64,000 nt of DNA, taken from NCBI GenBank assembly GCA_944368775.1, contig CALVXB010000005.1, positions 1 through 64,000 on the forward strand, written 5' to 3'. The stretch is from an uncultured Clostridia bacterium. Its GTDB lineage: Bacteria; Bacillota; Clostridia; Christensenellales; Borkfalkiaceae. The notes beneath the pieces were generated by a model, which saw nothing but the letters and a program-made list of their open reading frames with translations, did no database searches and had not been told where the DNA came from. Positions within the stretch are counted from its first letter, which is position 1. The number at the start of each line of letters is the position of its first letter. This document shows, piece by piece, positions 25,539 through 32,704 of this stretch. The position numbers and the translations under genes were made by a program.

Positions 25539-26171
25539 ATGGAACAAATATTCGATGGGCATCCTTGCCCTGTGTGCGGCAGGACGGTGTTTCGTGAATA
25601 TGATTCGTATGAGATCTGTCTATTTTGCGGGTGGGAGGACAACGCCTTTCAGGAGGCGCATCCCTATACGGGCGGCGGGCCGAATGCTTCGCTGCATTCC
25701 TGCCGCAGAAGTTATCGCAAAAAGATCGCGGTCAATCCTTCTTATACTTGGGCGAAAGAGCAGGACGAACTTCGCTTGAAGAAAGGCATCTTTTGGATCG
25801 TCGACCGCGAGAATCCTAAAAACAACGAGCCGTATTTGTTTCGTATTCCCGTCGACCCCGTAGGCATACCCTGTCCGCTCACACCGATCCCGCCGCTCAA
25901 CTCCAAGCACGGCGATAACTACACTCACAAAAGGACGTGGGAAGAGTACGTTCCTTCCGAATTTCGAAACGGCAAGCCGTATGACTATTATCCGCGTGGC
26001 CGGGTGGAAATTAAAGATAAGGGGAAGGCGAAAATATTTCTCAATCCGGACATTGCAACGGAAGAGATCATCGCCTATATCGTCGAAAAATTCCGTTTGC
26101 AGCACCGCAAGGTAAAAGTGATTGCAGACGGCTCCAAGCACTATCATTATGCGGAAAAAGGTGAGGGGTGA
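25539..26171 (+). CDS. CPCC-type cysteine-rich protein
   Basis: A 210-residue protein. Residues 8-33 fit the Cys-rich CPCC family: HPCPVCGRTVFREYDSYEIC followed by LFCGWEDNAF, two CxxC pairs that should hold a zinc ion. The remainder (PYLFRIPVDPVG and the final basic domain) has no recognised fold. Small CPCC proteins are common but uncharacterised in Firmicutes. A monocistronic unit with its own palindrome promoter; GTGAGGTC precedes the ATG. Confidence 0.72.
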   Translation: MEQIFDGHPCPVCGRTVFREYDSYEICLFCGWEDNAFQEAHPYTGGGPNASLHSCRRSYRKKIAVNPSYTWAKEQDELRLKKGIFWIVDRENPKNNEPYLFRIPVDPVGIPCPLTPIPPLNSKHGDNYTHKRTWEEYVPSEFRNGKPYDYYPRGRVEIKDKGKAKIFLNPDIATEEIIAYIVEKFRLQHRKVKVIADGSKHYHYAEKGEG

Positions 26172-26215
26172 TTTTTTTCGGGAAATGGAGAAAATATACG
26201 TAGTTGGCGGCGGGT

Positions 26216-26248
26216 GTACCGATTGTGGTACGCCCGTTGTCGTATAAT
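26216..26248 (+). promoter_or_regulatory. Palindrome-N11-(-10) promoter for 26272-27296
   Basis: GTACCGATTGTGGTAC (26216-26231), 11 bp, TATAAT (26243-26248). Arms extend with CGGGT / GCCCG. Confidence 0.78.
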
Positions 26249-26271
26249 AAAGAAAAACGAGAGGAACAGCA

Positions 26272-26715
26272 ATGGAGCAAAACAGCGGAAAGACGTGTTC
26301 GATGTGCGGGAAAAAATTTGATATGTGGGACGAGCAGGAAGATTTCTGCTTCGTGCGCCATATCGGTTACGGTTCGAAATATGACATGATGGGGTTGTAT
26401 CTCAACCTTTGCTGCGACTGTTTCGATAAAATCGCGGACTGGTTCTTGCCACTCTGTGTGAATGATCCGCTGGTGGATGAACAGGATTGTTGGCGGGCAT
26501 GTTCTTCGGGAGTAGATGATGCGCTGTTTTTCCACAAACAGCTTTTGGAACGCATGAAGGACGGCGTAAAACAACTGTCCGTGCAATTTGACGGTATTTC
26601 CGCAGACGCCTGTGATTTTAAATTGCAACTGAAAAAGGCGGCCGATGCGCTGATGCGGCTTTCCGATCGTGTACAATTTGAGATGAAAAGTTTGGATGCA
26701 AGGAGCGATGAGTAA
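26272..26715 (+). CDS. Small zinc-finger-like hypothetical protein
   Basis: A 147-residue protein. Two Cys pairs, CSMCGKKFDMWD near residue 10 and CCDCFDKIADWF near residue 47, suggest a treble-clef or ribbon zinc site. The C-terminal half is helical with heptad-like leucines (about 85-140). Family not recognised. It begins the transcription unit that continues with the alpha/beta hydrolase 6 bases downstream. GAGAGGAACAGC lies before the ATG. Confidence 0.65.
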   Translation: MEQNSGKTCSMCGKKFDMWDEQEDFCFVRHIGYGSKYDMMGLYLNLCCDCFDKIADWFLPLCVNDPLVDEQDCWRACSSGVDDALFFHKQLLERMKDGVKQLSVQFDGISADACDFKLQLKKAADALMRLSDRVQFEMKSLDARSDE

Positions 26716-26720
26716 GAAAC

Positions 26721-27296
26721 ATGAAAAAATTAAGAGATATTACGGGTACTTATTTATGGGAATACGCGGAAGATGACGATGAGGGCAAAGCGTTTGTGAT
26801 CCTTACGGGGTTGGGCGGCTCGGCGGACGGATTCGGAAACAAATATTCGCGGATCGCCGAATATGTACAAAGTGATTACGGCTTTCCTGTTTTTATAGCG
26901 CCTACGCCAGAAGACGTGTGGGAGAAGAAAGAGAAGTTTTTTGATGAGGTCGTCGCCCGCTTTATACAAAACAAAACCTGCGTCTATCTTATGGGCGTGT
27001 CGGCGGGAGCGACGATTGCACTTTGGTATGCGGCGAAATATCCGCAGATCAAACGCATTTTATGCGTAAATCCCGTGCTCAATATCAATTTACATCTGAC
27101 TTCAAGCGGTATTCGTGGCTTTTGCGGGGAAAAGATGGCGGTTGTGTTCGGTGAAAAAGACCCTTCGGTAAAGTGGGCGGAACAGCTTCCGGCTTTGCCG
27201 CATTTGCAAACATATATCATTCCGGACGCCGACCATGTTTTCAGCGGAAAACTTAATGAATTTATCGACCTTCCGAAAAAATATTTATTTGCATAG
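26721..27296 (+). CDS. Alpha/beta hydrolase-fold protein
   Basis: A 191-residue enzyme-like protein. The nucleophile elbow GVSAGA holds Ser94, an acid can be placed near VVFGEKDPS, and His172 in DADHVF completes the triad. An oxyanion-type loop TGLGGSADG lies near residue 30. Length and layout suit small serine hydrolases (UPF0227/YqiA-like or esterase). The substrate is unknown. Co-transcribed with the zinc-finger-like gene. The next palindrome promoter starts 5 bases after the stop. Confidence 0.75.
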   Translation: MKKLRDITGTYLWEYAEDDDEGKAFVILTGLGGSADGFGNKYSRIAEYVQSDYGFPVFIAPTPEDVWEKKEKFFDEVVARFIQNKTCVYLMGVSAGATIALWYAAKYPQIKRILCVNPVLNINLHLTSSGIRGFCGEKMAVVFGEKDPSVKWAEQLPALPHLQTYIIPDADHVFSGKLNEFIDLPKKYLFA

Positions 27297-27300
27297 TTAC

Positions 27301-27333
27301 GTACCCTATTCGGTACGAAAGTTGATTTATAAT
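27301..27333 (+). promoter_or_regulatory. Palindrome-N11-(-10) promoter with leaderless start
   Basis: GTACCCTATTCGGTAC (27301-27316), 11 bp, TATAAT (27328-27333), then 6 bases to the ATG at 27340. It drives a four-gene unit ending at 30244. Confidence 0.78.
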
Positions 27334-27339
27334 AGAGCC

Positions 27340-27969
27340 ATGAAAAAAGAAAACAAAGGCGCAGAGCCAATAAAAGTCGGGTATCTCAAATTTTTGAGAC
27401 TTCAAAAAAAAGAACTGGGAGAAAAGCATACGATAGACGATTATTTTGCTTTTCGAGGGAAATATCAGCCGAGCGGGCTGTTGTATTTCTTGCATTGTCT
27501 GCCGCATCGGATCTCCAATAAGATCGATCGGTATAAGATCGAAAACTTAAAGCTCGGGAAGCAGAAATGGCGCGACGGAAAACTGTATATCGAAAAGATA
27601 CCGTATTTTGTTTCGTCTGAGGCAACGATGTATCTTACGGCGATTTTGCGCGATTATCTGCGCGCTTTCGCTAAAAATACATATGCGATCGGCAATGCGC
27701 TTTTTGAAAAGGACGGAGAGGAAAACAATTGCTTTTTTATCCGTGCGGTGTCCTCGGCAGAGGAAGGTCAGGCAGACGGCGCGCTGGAAGACTGGCGAAA
27801 GATGGTAAACGACGTTGCCGACTTGTTCGATAAGGCAGCCGATTTGTGTTCTGCCGCGTGGGACAGCGATGATTACGAGGAGGGAGAACGGCTTTGGAAA
27901 GAGTACAGAAAGACGCTCGTCGCCGCTTTCGACGCATTAAAACCGATATTTCACGATTTGGACGATTGA
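27340..27969 (+). CDS. Hypothetical protein, paralogue of 31056-31607
   Basis: A 209-residue soluble protein. Its second half (MYLTAILRDYLRAFAKNTYA, then WRKMVNDVADLFDKAADL and AFDALKPIFHDLDD) matches the protein at 31056, which has VYLAAIIRDYLRFFIQNTAA and AFDALKGIFYDLGW. The shared part is helical and acidic. Function unknown. The ATG at 27340 has no ribosome site and coincides with the predicted transcription start. Both paralogues open their own unit behind a palindrome promoter, which suggests a common role. Confidence 0.7.
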   Translation: MKKENKGAEPIKVGYLKFLRLQKKELGEKHTIDDYFAFRGKYQPSGLLYFLHCLPHRISNKIDRYKIENLKLGKQKWRDGKLYIEKIPYFVSSEATMYLTAILRDYLRAFAKNTYAIGNALFEKDGEENNCFFIRAVSSAEEGQADGALEDWRKMVNDVADLFDKAADLCSAAWDSDDYEEGERLWKEYRKTLVAAFDALKPIFHDLDD

Positions 27970-27979
27970 AGGAGGGTGT

Positions 27980-28375
27980 ATGGATAAATATTTAGAATTG
28001 TATGCGTTTTTGTATCGCAGTGCGAAGAAATTGATTTAGGAATTTGAAAATTTACTCCTCATAGTAAAGAGTGAAAAATTTCCCGGCGAATTGGGAGAAT
28101 TTGTGGGGAAGTTGCAACGTTTGGCGGATCATGCCACGCATGAGATCGAAGACCTGACGCCTGTACAAGAGGAAACAGAAGAGTTTCAGATTACGGACGA
28201 ATTGTGCGAAGAGGCGTTTCGGGAGGGATTTGCAGTAAAGGATTTTTCCGTTGGTTTTTTACAAAGACGGTTTAGATTGAAGTATACCGACGCCTGCAAT
28301 TTGCAAGACGCATTACGGCAAAGCGGGAAAATTAAGAGGGCTTTTCTTGTCGGCGATGCGGTTTGCAAGGGATAA
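27980..28375 (+). pseudogene. FtsK-gamma-like winged-helix gene with an in-frame TAG
   Basis: From the ATG at 27980 (GAAGGAGGGTGT upstream) the frame is open to 28375 except for TAG at 28037-28039, codon 20. The C-terminal 50 residues resemble the FtsK/SpoIIIE gamma domain: ITDELCEEAFREG then FSVGFLQRRFRLKYTDACNL, compared with the familiar VSMLQRRFRIGYTRAARL. The gamma domain reads KOPS/SRS sequences on DNA. A single base change would restore the gene; a weak restart at TTG 28091 is possible. It may be a recent nonsense mutation, an assembly error or readthrough. Confidence 0.75.
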
Positions 28376-28386
28376 AGAGAGAAACT

Positions 28387-29328
28387 ATGGATCCAAGATT
28401 TATACAGCAATTGGAATATGTCCCGGATACCGAAGGCGACGAAGCAGCGTTTGTCGTTTTGGAACAGAAAGTCGAAAAAGGGGCAAAACGTCGGTTTGGT
28501 TGTATCGGTGAGTCCGAAAAAAATCGTCTTGCGCACGAATTTGAATTGATCCACGCGACAAATACGACAAAGCTGTTTTTATATTGGGCGGACATCGTTG
28601 CGGCAATCAGGCAGAAAATATATCCGTACATTTACAGTGTGCAGAACTGCTCGCTTGTTTCCTATTGCCTTGGGATCACGGAAGTAAATCCGCTTTTGAC
28701 GGGTAGTTATTTTGAAAGACTTTTGACAAGACGAAGCACTCACATCCCGATTTTATTCATTGAGGTGCCGAAAGGTCGGGGGCGGGAAGCGTCGGAATCT
28801 TTAGGAGGGGAAGTAAAATCGCTCATCGAAATAGAAGAAAATGCCGCACTCCCGGATTTAGATCCGATAGATGTAATGGACTTTTTCAAAAGGGCAACAT
28901 TTGAGAATCGGGAGCTTCTCCAAAGCGCGGCGGCATCTTTAGGATTAGCCGGGCAGAAACCGCTCGAAACGGTCAGAGCGCTTGCAGATTTGCTTGTTTA
29001 TAAGCGATATAAGGAATTCATGGACGAAAAGCCATCGCTTTTGTATCAGGAGGATGCTGTCGATTTACTTGTCAAAGCAGGACTGTCCTATGAAGAAGCG
29101 GAATGCGCGCGTCGTGCATTTGCAATGAAAAATAGGGGTGAAACAACCTCTTGCCGCAAGATGTTTGAGCGGGCAGCAAGAAAAAACGGGTATTCGATAG
29201 GCGAGGCGAACGCCATATTTTCTGCCGTGGAAAAAGAAATCAATTTTACCGTCTGCCGCGCGTCGTATGTTGCAATGGCACAGTATTTGTATATGGATAC
29301 ATTCTTGCAGGACAAAACAAAGGGATAA
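28387..29328 (+). CDS. DnaE-like polymerase remnant lacking catalytic residues
   Basis: A 313-residue protein that reads like two joined pieces of DNA polymerase III alpha. Residues 30-127 follow the palm region: SLVSYCLGITEVNPL, then YFERLL and IPILFIEV, where active DnaE has AYxLGITxVDPL, LFERFLNPER and PDIDIDF. The GPGRGSA loop is replaced by YIYSVQNC and the catalytic aspartates are gone. Residues 220-309 follow a later block: LLYQEDAVDLL, AGLSYEEAECARRAFAMKN, ANAIFSAVEKE. DnaE itself is over 1000 residues. It cannot be an active polymerase; a structural, DNA-binding or decoy role is inference. Confidence 0.72.
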   Translation: MDPRFIQQLEYVPDTEGDEAAFVVLEQKVEKGAKRRFGCIGESEKNRLAHEFELIHATNTTKLFLYWADIVAAIRQKIYPYIYSVQNCSLVSYCLGITEVNPLLTGSYFERLLTRRSTHIPILFIEVPKGRGREASESLGGEVKSLIEIEENAALPDLDPIDVMDFFKRATFENRELLQSAAASLGLAGQKPLETVRALADLLVYKRYKEFMDEKPSLLYQEDAVDLLVKAGLSYEEAECARRAFAMKNRGETTSCRKMFERAARKNGYSIGEANAIFSAVEKEINFTVCRASYVAMAQYLYMDTFLQDKTKG

Positions 29329-29335
29329 ACAGCTT

Positions 29336-30244
29336 ATGTTTGTAAAAAAATTGACGGTCGAACAGTTCGGGCGGATTGGGTATAAAAGTTTTTTGTTTGA
29401 ACAGCCGCTGACTGTGTTTTCGGGAGAGGAAACGGAAGAAATTTTTGCCGCGCTGTGCGTCGTGCTGGATAACCGTCTCTTGCGTTTCCAGACGACGCGG
29501 TATTGCTTTACGGAGAAGAGTAAATTTTACGCGGAGATCGAAAAGGACGGAAAAGTTTATATGGCGGAAGCGGCTTATGATGAAAGCGCGCCCAATAATT
29601 GCGTCGTGCGAATTTATTGCGGTGGGCGACTGCTTTCAAACGAAGAACGGACGGCTGCGTTTCAAACGAGTTTTGAAGAGGAAGAATGTTCGTACTTTCT
29701 AAACCGTTACGATTATAGCAGGTACGTTCCGTTTGCCGAATTGGATTTTGCAAAAAAGTTGGCGGACTATCGGCAGGGTTTACAGGAAGAAAACAGGCAA
29801 ATGTTTTCTGCCCGAACGGACGGGATCGGGCTAACTCATACGTTCCGAAAAGTTCTTAAAAATTTCTGCGATAAATTTTTGCCACAGCAGCTTCGCATTG
29901 AAAAACGTCTTTGGCTGACGATGAATGATGAGGGCAGTTTTTCGGCAAAAGACGTGTCGCCGCGTAAAGATTTGAGCGCGACGGAAGATACTTTGTTGCA
30001 GTATTTTTGTTTTTTGGAAGTCAACCGTTTTTGGGGAGAAGTGCAAAAAGCGATGGGGCGCACTGTACAAAAACCGTTATTTATCAGTGCATTAGCGGAT
30101 AATATTGACTTCTGTATTGAACTTGACCCGCTTTTGGAACAGGTGCTCCGGCTCGACAGACAGGTGTTTTTGTTTACGGCGGAAAAACATATCGGTGGGC
30201 GATTACGGAGCACTGAAAAGCCGGTGTTTTTGATGAACGGATGA
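29336..30244 (+). CDS. SMC/RecF-like ATPase homologue with lost ATP-binding motifs
   Basis: A 302-residue protein with the outline of a short SMC/RecF-type ATPase. It starts MFVKKLTVEQFGRIGYKSF, as such proteins do. GEETEEI (30-36) stands where the P-loop GxxGxGKS should be, LSATED stands in the signature place of LSGGE, and PLFISALADNIDF lies where the Walker B strand would be. No lysine or Walker B acidic pair is seen. It is therefore predicted not to hydrolyse ATP. It follows the DnaE-like gene by 7 bases. The family link is weaker than for the neighbours. Confidence 0.55.
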   Translation: MFVKKLTVEQFGRIGYKSFLFEQPLTVFSGEETEEIFAALCVVLDNRLLRFQTTRYCFTEKSKFYAEIEKDGKVYMAEAAYDESAPNNCVVRIYCGGRLLSNEERTAAFQTSFEEEECSYFLNRYDYSRYVPFAELDFAKKLADYRQGLQEENRQMFSARTDGIGLTHTFRKVLKNFCDKFLPQQLRIEKRLWLTMNDEGSFSAKDVSPRKDLSATEDTLLQYFCFLEVNRFWGEVQKAMGRTVQKPLFISALADNIDFCIELDPLLEQVLRLDRQVFLFTAEKHIGGRLRSTEKPVFLMNG

Positions 30245-30273
30245 CAGATTCTATTAATCATAACATCGGATGC

Positions 30274-30302
30274 TTGACAAGATCCTGGGAATGTTTTATT
30301 TT
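30274..30302 (+). promoter_or_regulatory. Sigma-A promoter for the UDG-like gene
   Basis: TTGACA (30274-30279), 17 bp, TATTTT (30297-30302). Unlike its neighbours it has a consensus -35 and no palindrome. Confidence 0.65.
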
Positions 30303-30391
30303 TAAATAAAAATAGAATTATGCAATGAGATATATTGCATTCGATGAAAAATTAATAAATGCATTGCGGAATCATAAAGAGGAGAAAAACT

Positions 30392-30973
30392 ATGCATAGC
30401 AAGAAACTGTGTAATAACGCGCAAGAACTTAATAATTTCTGGAAGAATATAGATCAAACCGTTTATGAGAAAGTAAATAGCTTTAATAGGATAAACTGTA
30501 TTTTGCCGGGTACTGAAATTATAATTGTCGGAACGATTACCCCATCTGGTGGCAACGGATATTTTTATACTGCTCCACGAAGCAGAATTTATGGATACGT
30601 CGATGCTGCCCGCGGCACTAAATTAAAAGACAAAAAGGAAGCATTGCAGAGAACGACGAATGAGAAGCAAAGGCAACTGATCATTGATGATATAAAGGGA
30701 GAATTGAACAATCAAAAGATTGCTTTTTTGGATGTCATCGATGAAGCGATTCGCCTTAAAGGCAGTTACGCCGATAGTGATATAAAGCATTATACGTTGG
30801 ATTACGCGGCGTTTTTAAACATTCCCCAAAGTGTAAAAAAGGTTATTTGTAACAGTAAGTTGGCAGAAGATTGCTATAATGTAATCAGAACTGACATAAT
30901 TAATTTACCTGGTGCAATATATTTGTCACAAAGAACTGGCAAAAAATTATGTTGGGTAAATGAATTAAAATAA
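30392..30973 (+). CDS. Uracil-DNA glycosylase superfamily-like protein
   Basis: A 193-residue protein. The segment IIIVGTITPSGGNGYFYTAP resembles the first motif of MUG/UDG enzymes (G-T/I-x-P-x(n)-F-Y-x-x-P-R), and VICNSKLAEDCYNVI with LPGAIYLSQRTG fits the later strand and loop. Such enzymes remove damaged or modified bases from DNA. The catalytic residue is not obvious, so activity is uncertain. Flanked by its own promoter and by a palindrome promoter for the next gene. AT-rich; GAGGAGAAAAAC precedes the ATG. Confidence 0.6.
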   Translation: MHSKKLCNNAQELNNFWKNIDQTVYEKVNSFNRINCILPGTEIIIVGTITPSGGNGYFYTAPRSRIYGYVDAARGTKLKDKKEALQRTTNEKQRQLIIDDIKGELNNQKIAFLDVIDEAIRLKGSYADSDIKHYTLDYAAFLNIPQSVKKVICNSKLAEDCYNVIRTDIINLPGAIYLSQRTGKKLCWVNELK

Positions 30974-30996
30974 AAAGTTATATTTATACGCAGCGT

Positions 30997-31029
30997 GTAC
31001 CGGTTTCAGTACACGCTTCGTTATATAAT
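30997..31029 (+). promoter_or_regulatory. Palindrome-N11-(-10) promoter for 31056
   Basis: GTACCGGTTTCAGTAC (30997-31012), 11 bp, TATAAT (31024-31029). Arms extend with GCGT / ACGC. Confidence 0.75.
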
Positions 31030-31055
31030 GAAGAAAAAGTTTGACGGGGTTCAGT

Positions 31056-31607
31056 ATGAGCAAAAAGAAAAAGCAGCGGCAGGACGATTTTGTTGAAAAA
31101 ATGAAAGAGCAGGGGATCGAGGTAATTGACGAGGCACCGACGAAAAATCCGTTCAAACGGTTTGGGGAGTGGCTATACTATATTTTTCGAGATATTCGCC
31201 ACTTTTTTCATGAACGAAAGATGCGCAAGTTAAAGCTCGGTACTGTCTGTTGGAAAGACAATGAATTAAAGACGATCAATATCTCTTGGGATATCCATTG
31301 GATGAGCAACGTGTATCTTGCCGCCATCATCCGCGATTATCTGCGCTTTTTCATCCAAAATACGGCGGCTGTCGGCAACTATGTGTATGAGCACAACCCC
31401 GAAGGCTATGAATTTTGGGAGGCTCAAGAAAAGATGGATGCAGATGAAATGTTTCGCCGCTGGGAGAAAGTCGTCAATGACACTGCGGACTTGTTTGATG
31501 AGCTTGTCGAATCGGTGGAAATAGAAGAAACTAACGAAGATTATCAAAAGAAGGTCAACGTTGCGTTCGATGCGTTAAAAGGGATATTCTATGATTTAGG
31601 GTGGTAA
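31056..31607 (+). CDS. Hypothetical protein, paralogue of 27340-27969
   Basis: A 183-residue soluble protein with a Lys-rich N-terminus (MSKKKKQRQDDF) and the helical core shared with 27340 (VYLAAIIRDYLRFFIQNTAA, then VVNDTADLFDELVES). Function unknown. It is the only gene of its unit, behind its own palindrome promoter. The start at ATG 31056 was chosen because GACGGGG precedes it and the upstream in-frame ATG lacks a site. Confidence 0.68.
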   Translation: MSKKKKQRQDDFVEKMKEQGIEVIDEAPTKNPFKRFGEWLYYIFRDIRHFFHERKMRKLKLGTVCWKDNELKTINISWDIHWMSNVYLAAIIRDYLRFFIQNTAAVGNYVYEHNPEGYEFWEAQEKMDADEMFRRWEKVVNDTADLFDELVESVEIEETNEDYQKKVNVAFDALKGIFYDLGW

Positions 31608-31629
31608 GAATTATTTGGCAGCATGTTAT

Positions 31630-31662
31630 GTACCATTTTTCGTGCATTTCGTGCTGTATAAT
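31630..31662 (+). promoter_or_regulatory. Palindrome-N11-(-10) promoter of the eight-gene operon
   Basis: GTACCATTTTTCGTGC (31630-31645), 11 bp, TATAAT (31657-31662). The least symmetric palindrome, with G-T pairs, but the spacing is exact. It precedes the tightly packed genes 31723-37032. Confidence 0.7.
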
Positions 31663-31722
31663 AAGGGCGTAATCAAAATTTATCTCTTTTCTATTTTGTA
31701 AAACAATCAATGCGAGGTATAT

Positions 31723-32262
31723 ATGAAAAAGATTTTTGCATGTGATCAATTTGCGGCGGATGAAAATAAGAGCTTTTCTTTTACAAGCATTACGTCTAAA
31801 AAGTATTTGGAGACCATGCTCTCCTGCATCGAAAACGGCGAATTGTATATCGCTCACAAAGAGGATGATGTCAGTATCGAACTTGCTGCTGATCTGACAG
31901 ACGCCTCTTATGCGAAAAGGTATGTCATCGATGTTGCCAAAATGGATATTGCAGGTATCATCGAAAAAGAACAATCGCTTTCAAACATCTGCAAGGAGAT
32001 ATCGGGCAAGATCAAAAGAAGAAGCATCGCGCGTGAAATACGCAAAGCTGAGGTAATAAAAGTCGCTGCGGAAAAACAAATGTGTATTAAAAATATTTTT
32101 AACCGCGCGCTGCGGCTGGAAAAACTTTATGAACTCGGTGCGCCCGATTTTGTCATCCATAATGAACGGCTGTATCTCGTCGAAAACATTGCGCTCAATG
32201 CATTTGCGACAGAGTGCGAAGTGATCGGAATAGAGGACTTTTCAAAGGTCTTCGGCATTTGA
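31723..32262 (+). CDS. Protein with a stretch resembling RNA polymerase beta' (RpoC)
   Basis: A 179-residue protein. Residues 127-161 (NRALRLEKLYELGAP, then NERLYLVENIALNAF) parallel the conserved RpoC stretch NRNNRLKRLLDLGAP followed by NEKRMLQEAVDAL. This part of beta' lies next to the clamp and rudder, before the catalytic NADFDGD loop, which is absent here. The first 120 residues do not match anything I recognise. It cannot be a polymerase. It may mimic part of beta' to bind sigma or a phage inhibitor, but this is speculation. First gene of the eight-gene operon. Confidence 0.5.
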   Translation: MKKIFACDQFAADENKSFSFTSITSKKYLETMLSCIENGELYIAHKEDDVSIELAADLTDASYAKRYVIDVAKMDIAGIIEKEQSLSNICKEISGKIKRRSIAREIRKAEVIKVAAEKQMCIKNIFNRALRLEKLYELGAPDFVIHNERLYLVENIALNAFATECEVIGIEDFSKVFGI

Positions 32263-32272
32263 AGGAGGAGGA

Positions 32273-32704
32273 ATGTGTGTCAAATTTAATGATTTGCCGA
32301 AGGACATACAAAACCAGATTGCAAAAATTCATGAAGAAATACGGATAAACAAGGAATTATGGGAACGCCGCAATGCTGCCCTGCGGGAATTAGAACAAAA
32401 TTATAAGACGGACGAACCAGTTTTCGGCGCTATGTATATAACTCCGTTCGGTACTCTGATTGATTGCAGTATGTTTCCGAACGGGCATGCGGATGTTTCT
32501 GCATGGTTAAGCGAGAAGGGACTGGAGATCGATTATCGTCTCGGTGAACCGTCAAAGCTGTTGTATTTGAAAGGCTGGCTACGACTGAATACAAGAGTCG
32601 GTTACATAGAGGAGCCGCACGGCGTTCTTACCGCACAGCAAAGAGAGCGATTGGAGAGTATTTTTAACGAGGGCAAATTTTCATGGACAGAAATACAGAG
32701 ATAG
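32273..32704 (+). CDS. Hypothetical protein (143 aa)
   Basis: A small acidic protein with an N-terminal helix (DIQNQIAKIHEEIRINKELW) and a C-terminal mixed part (YLKGWLRLNTRVGYIEEP). AAGGAGGAG gives a strong ribosome site. Its end overlaps the next start by 22 bases, so translation is coupled. I do not recognise the family. No copy survives in the decayed operon at 13.1-14.8 kb. Confidence 0.68.
   Translation: MCVKFNDLPKDIQNQIAKIHEEIRINKELWERRNAALRELEQNYKTDEPVFGAMYITPFGTLIDCSMFPNGHADVSAWLSEKGLEIDYRLGEPSKLLYLKGWLRLNTRVGYIEEPHGVLTAQQRERLESIFNEGKFSWTEIQR

Noticed and set aside
12744..31662. Integron cassette array, because many small genes are separated by palindromes
   Set aside because: The palindromes lack the GTTRRRY/RYYYAAC ends of attC sites, several genes share operons without palindromes, and there is no tyrosine integron integrase. 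The fixed distance to a -10 box fits promoters better.
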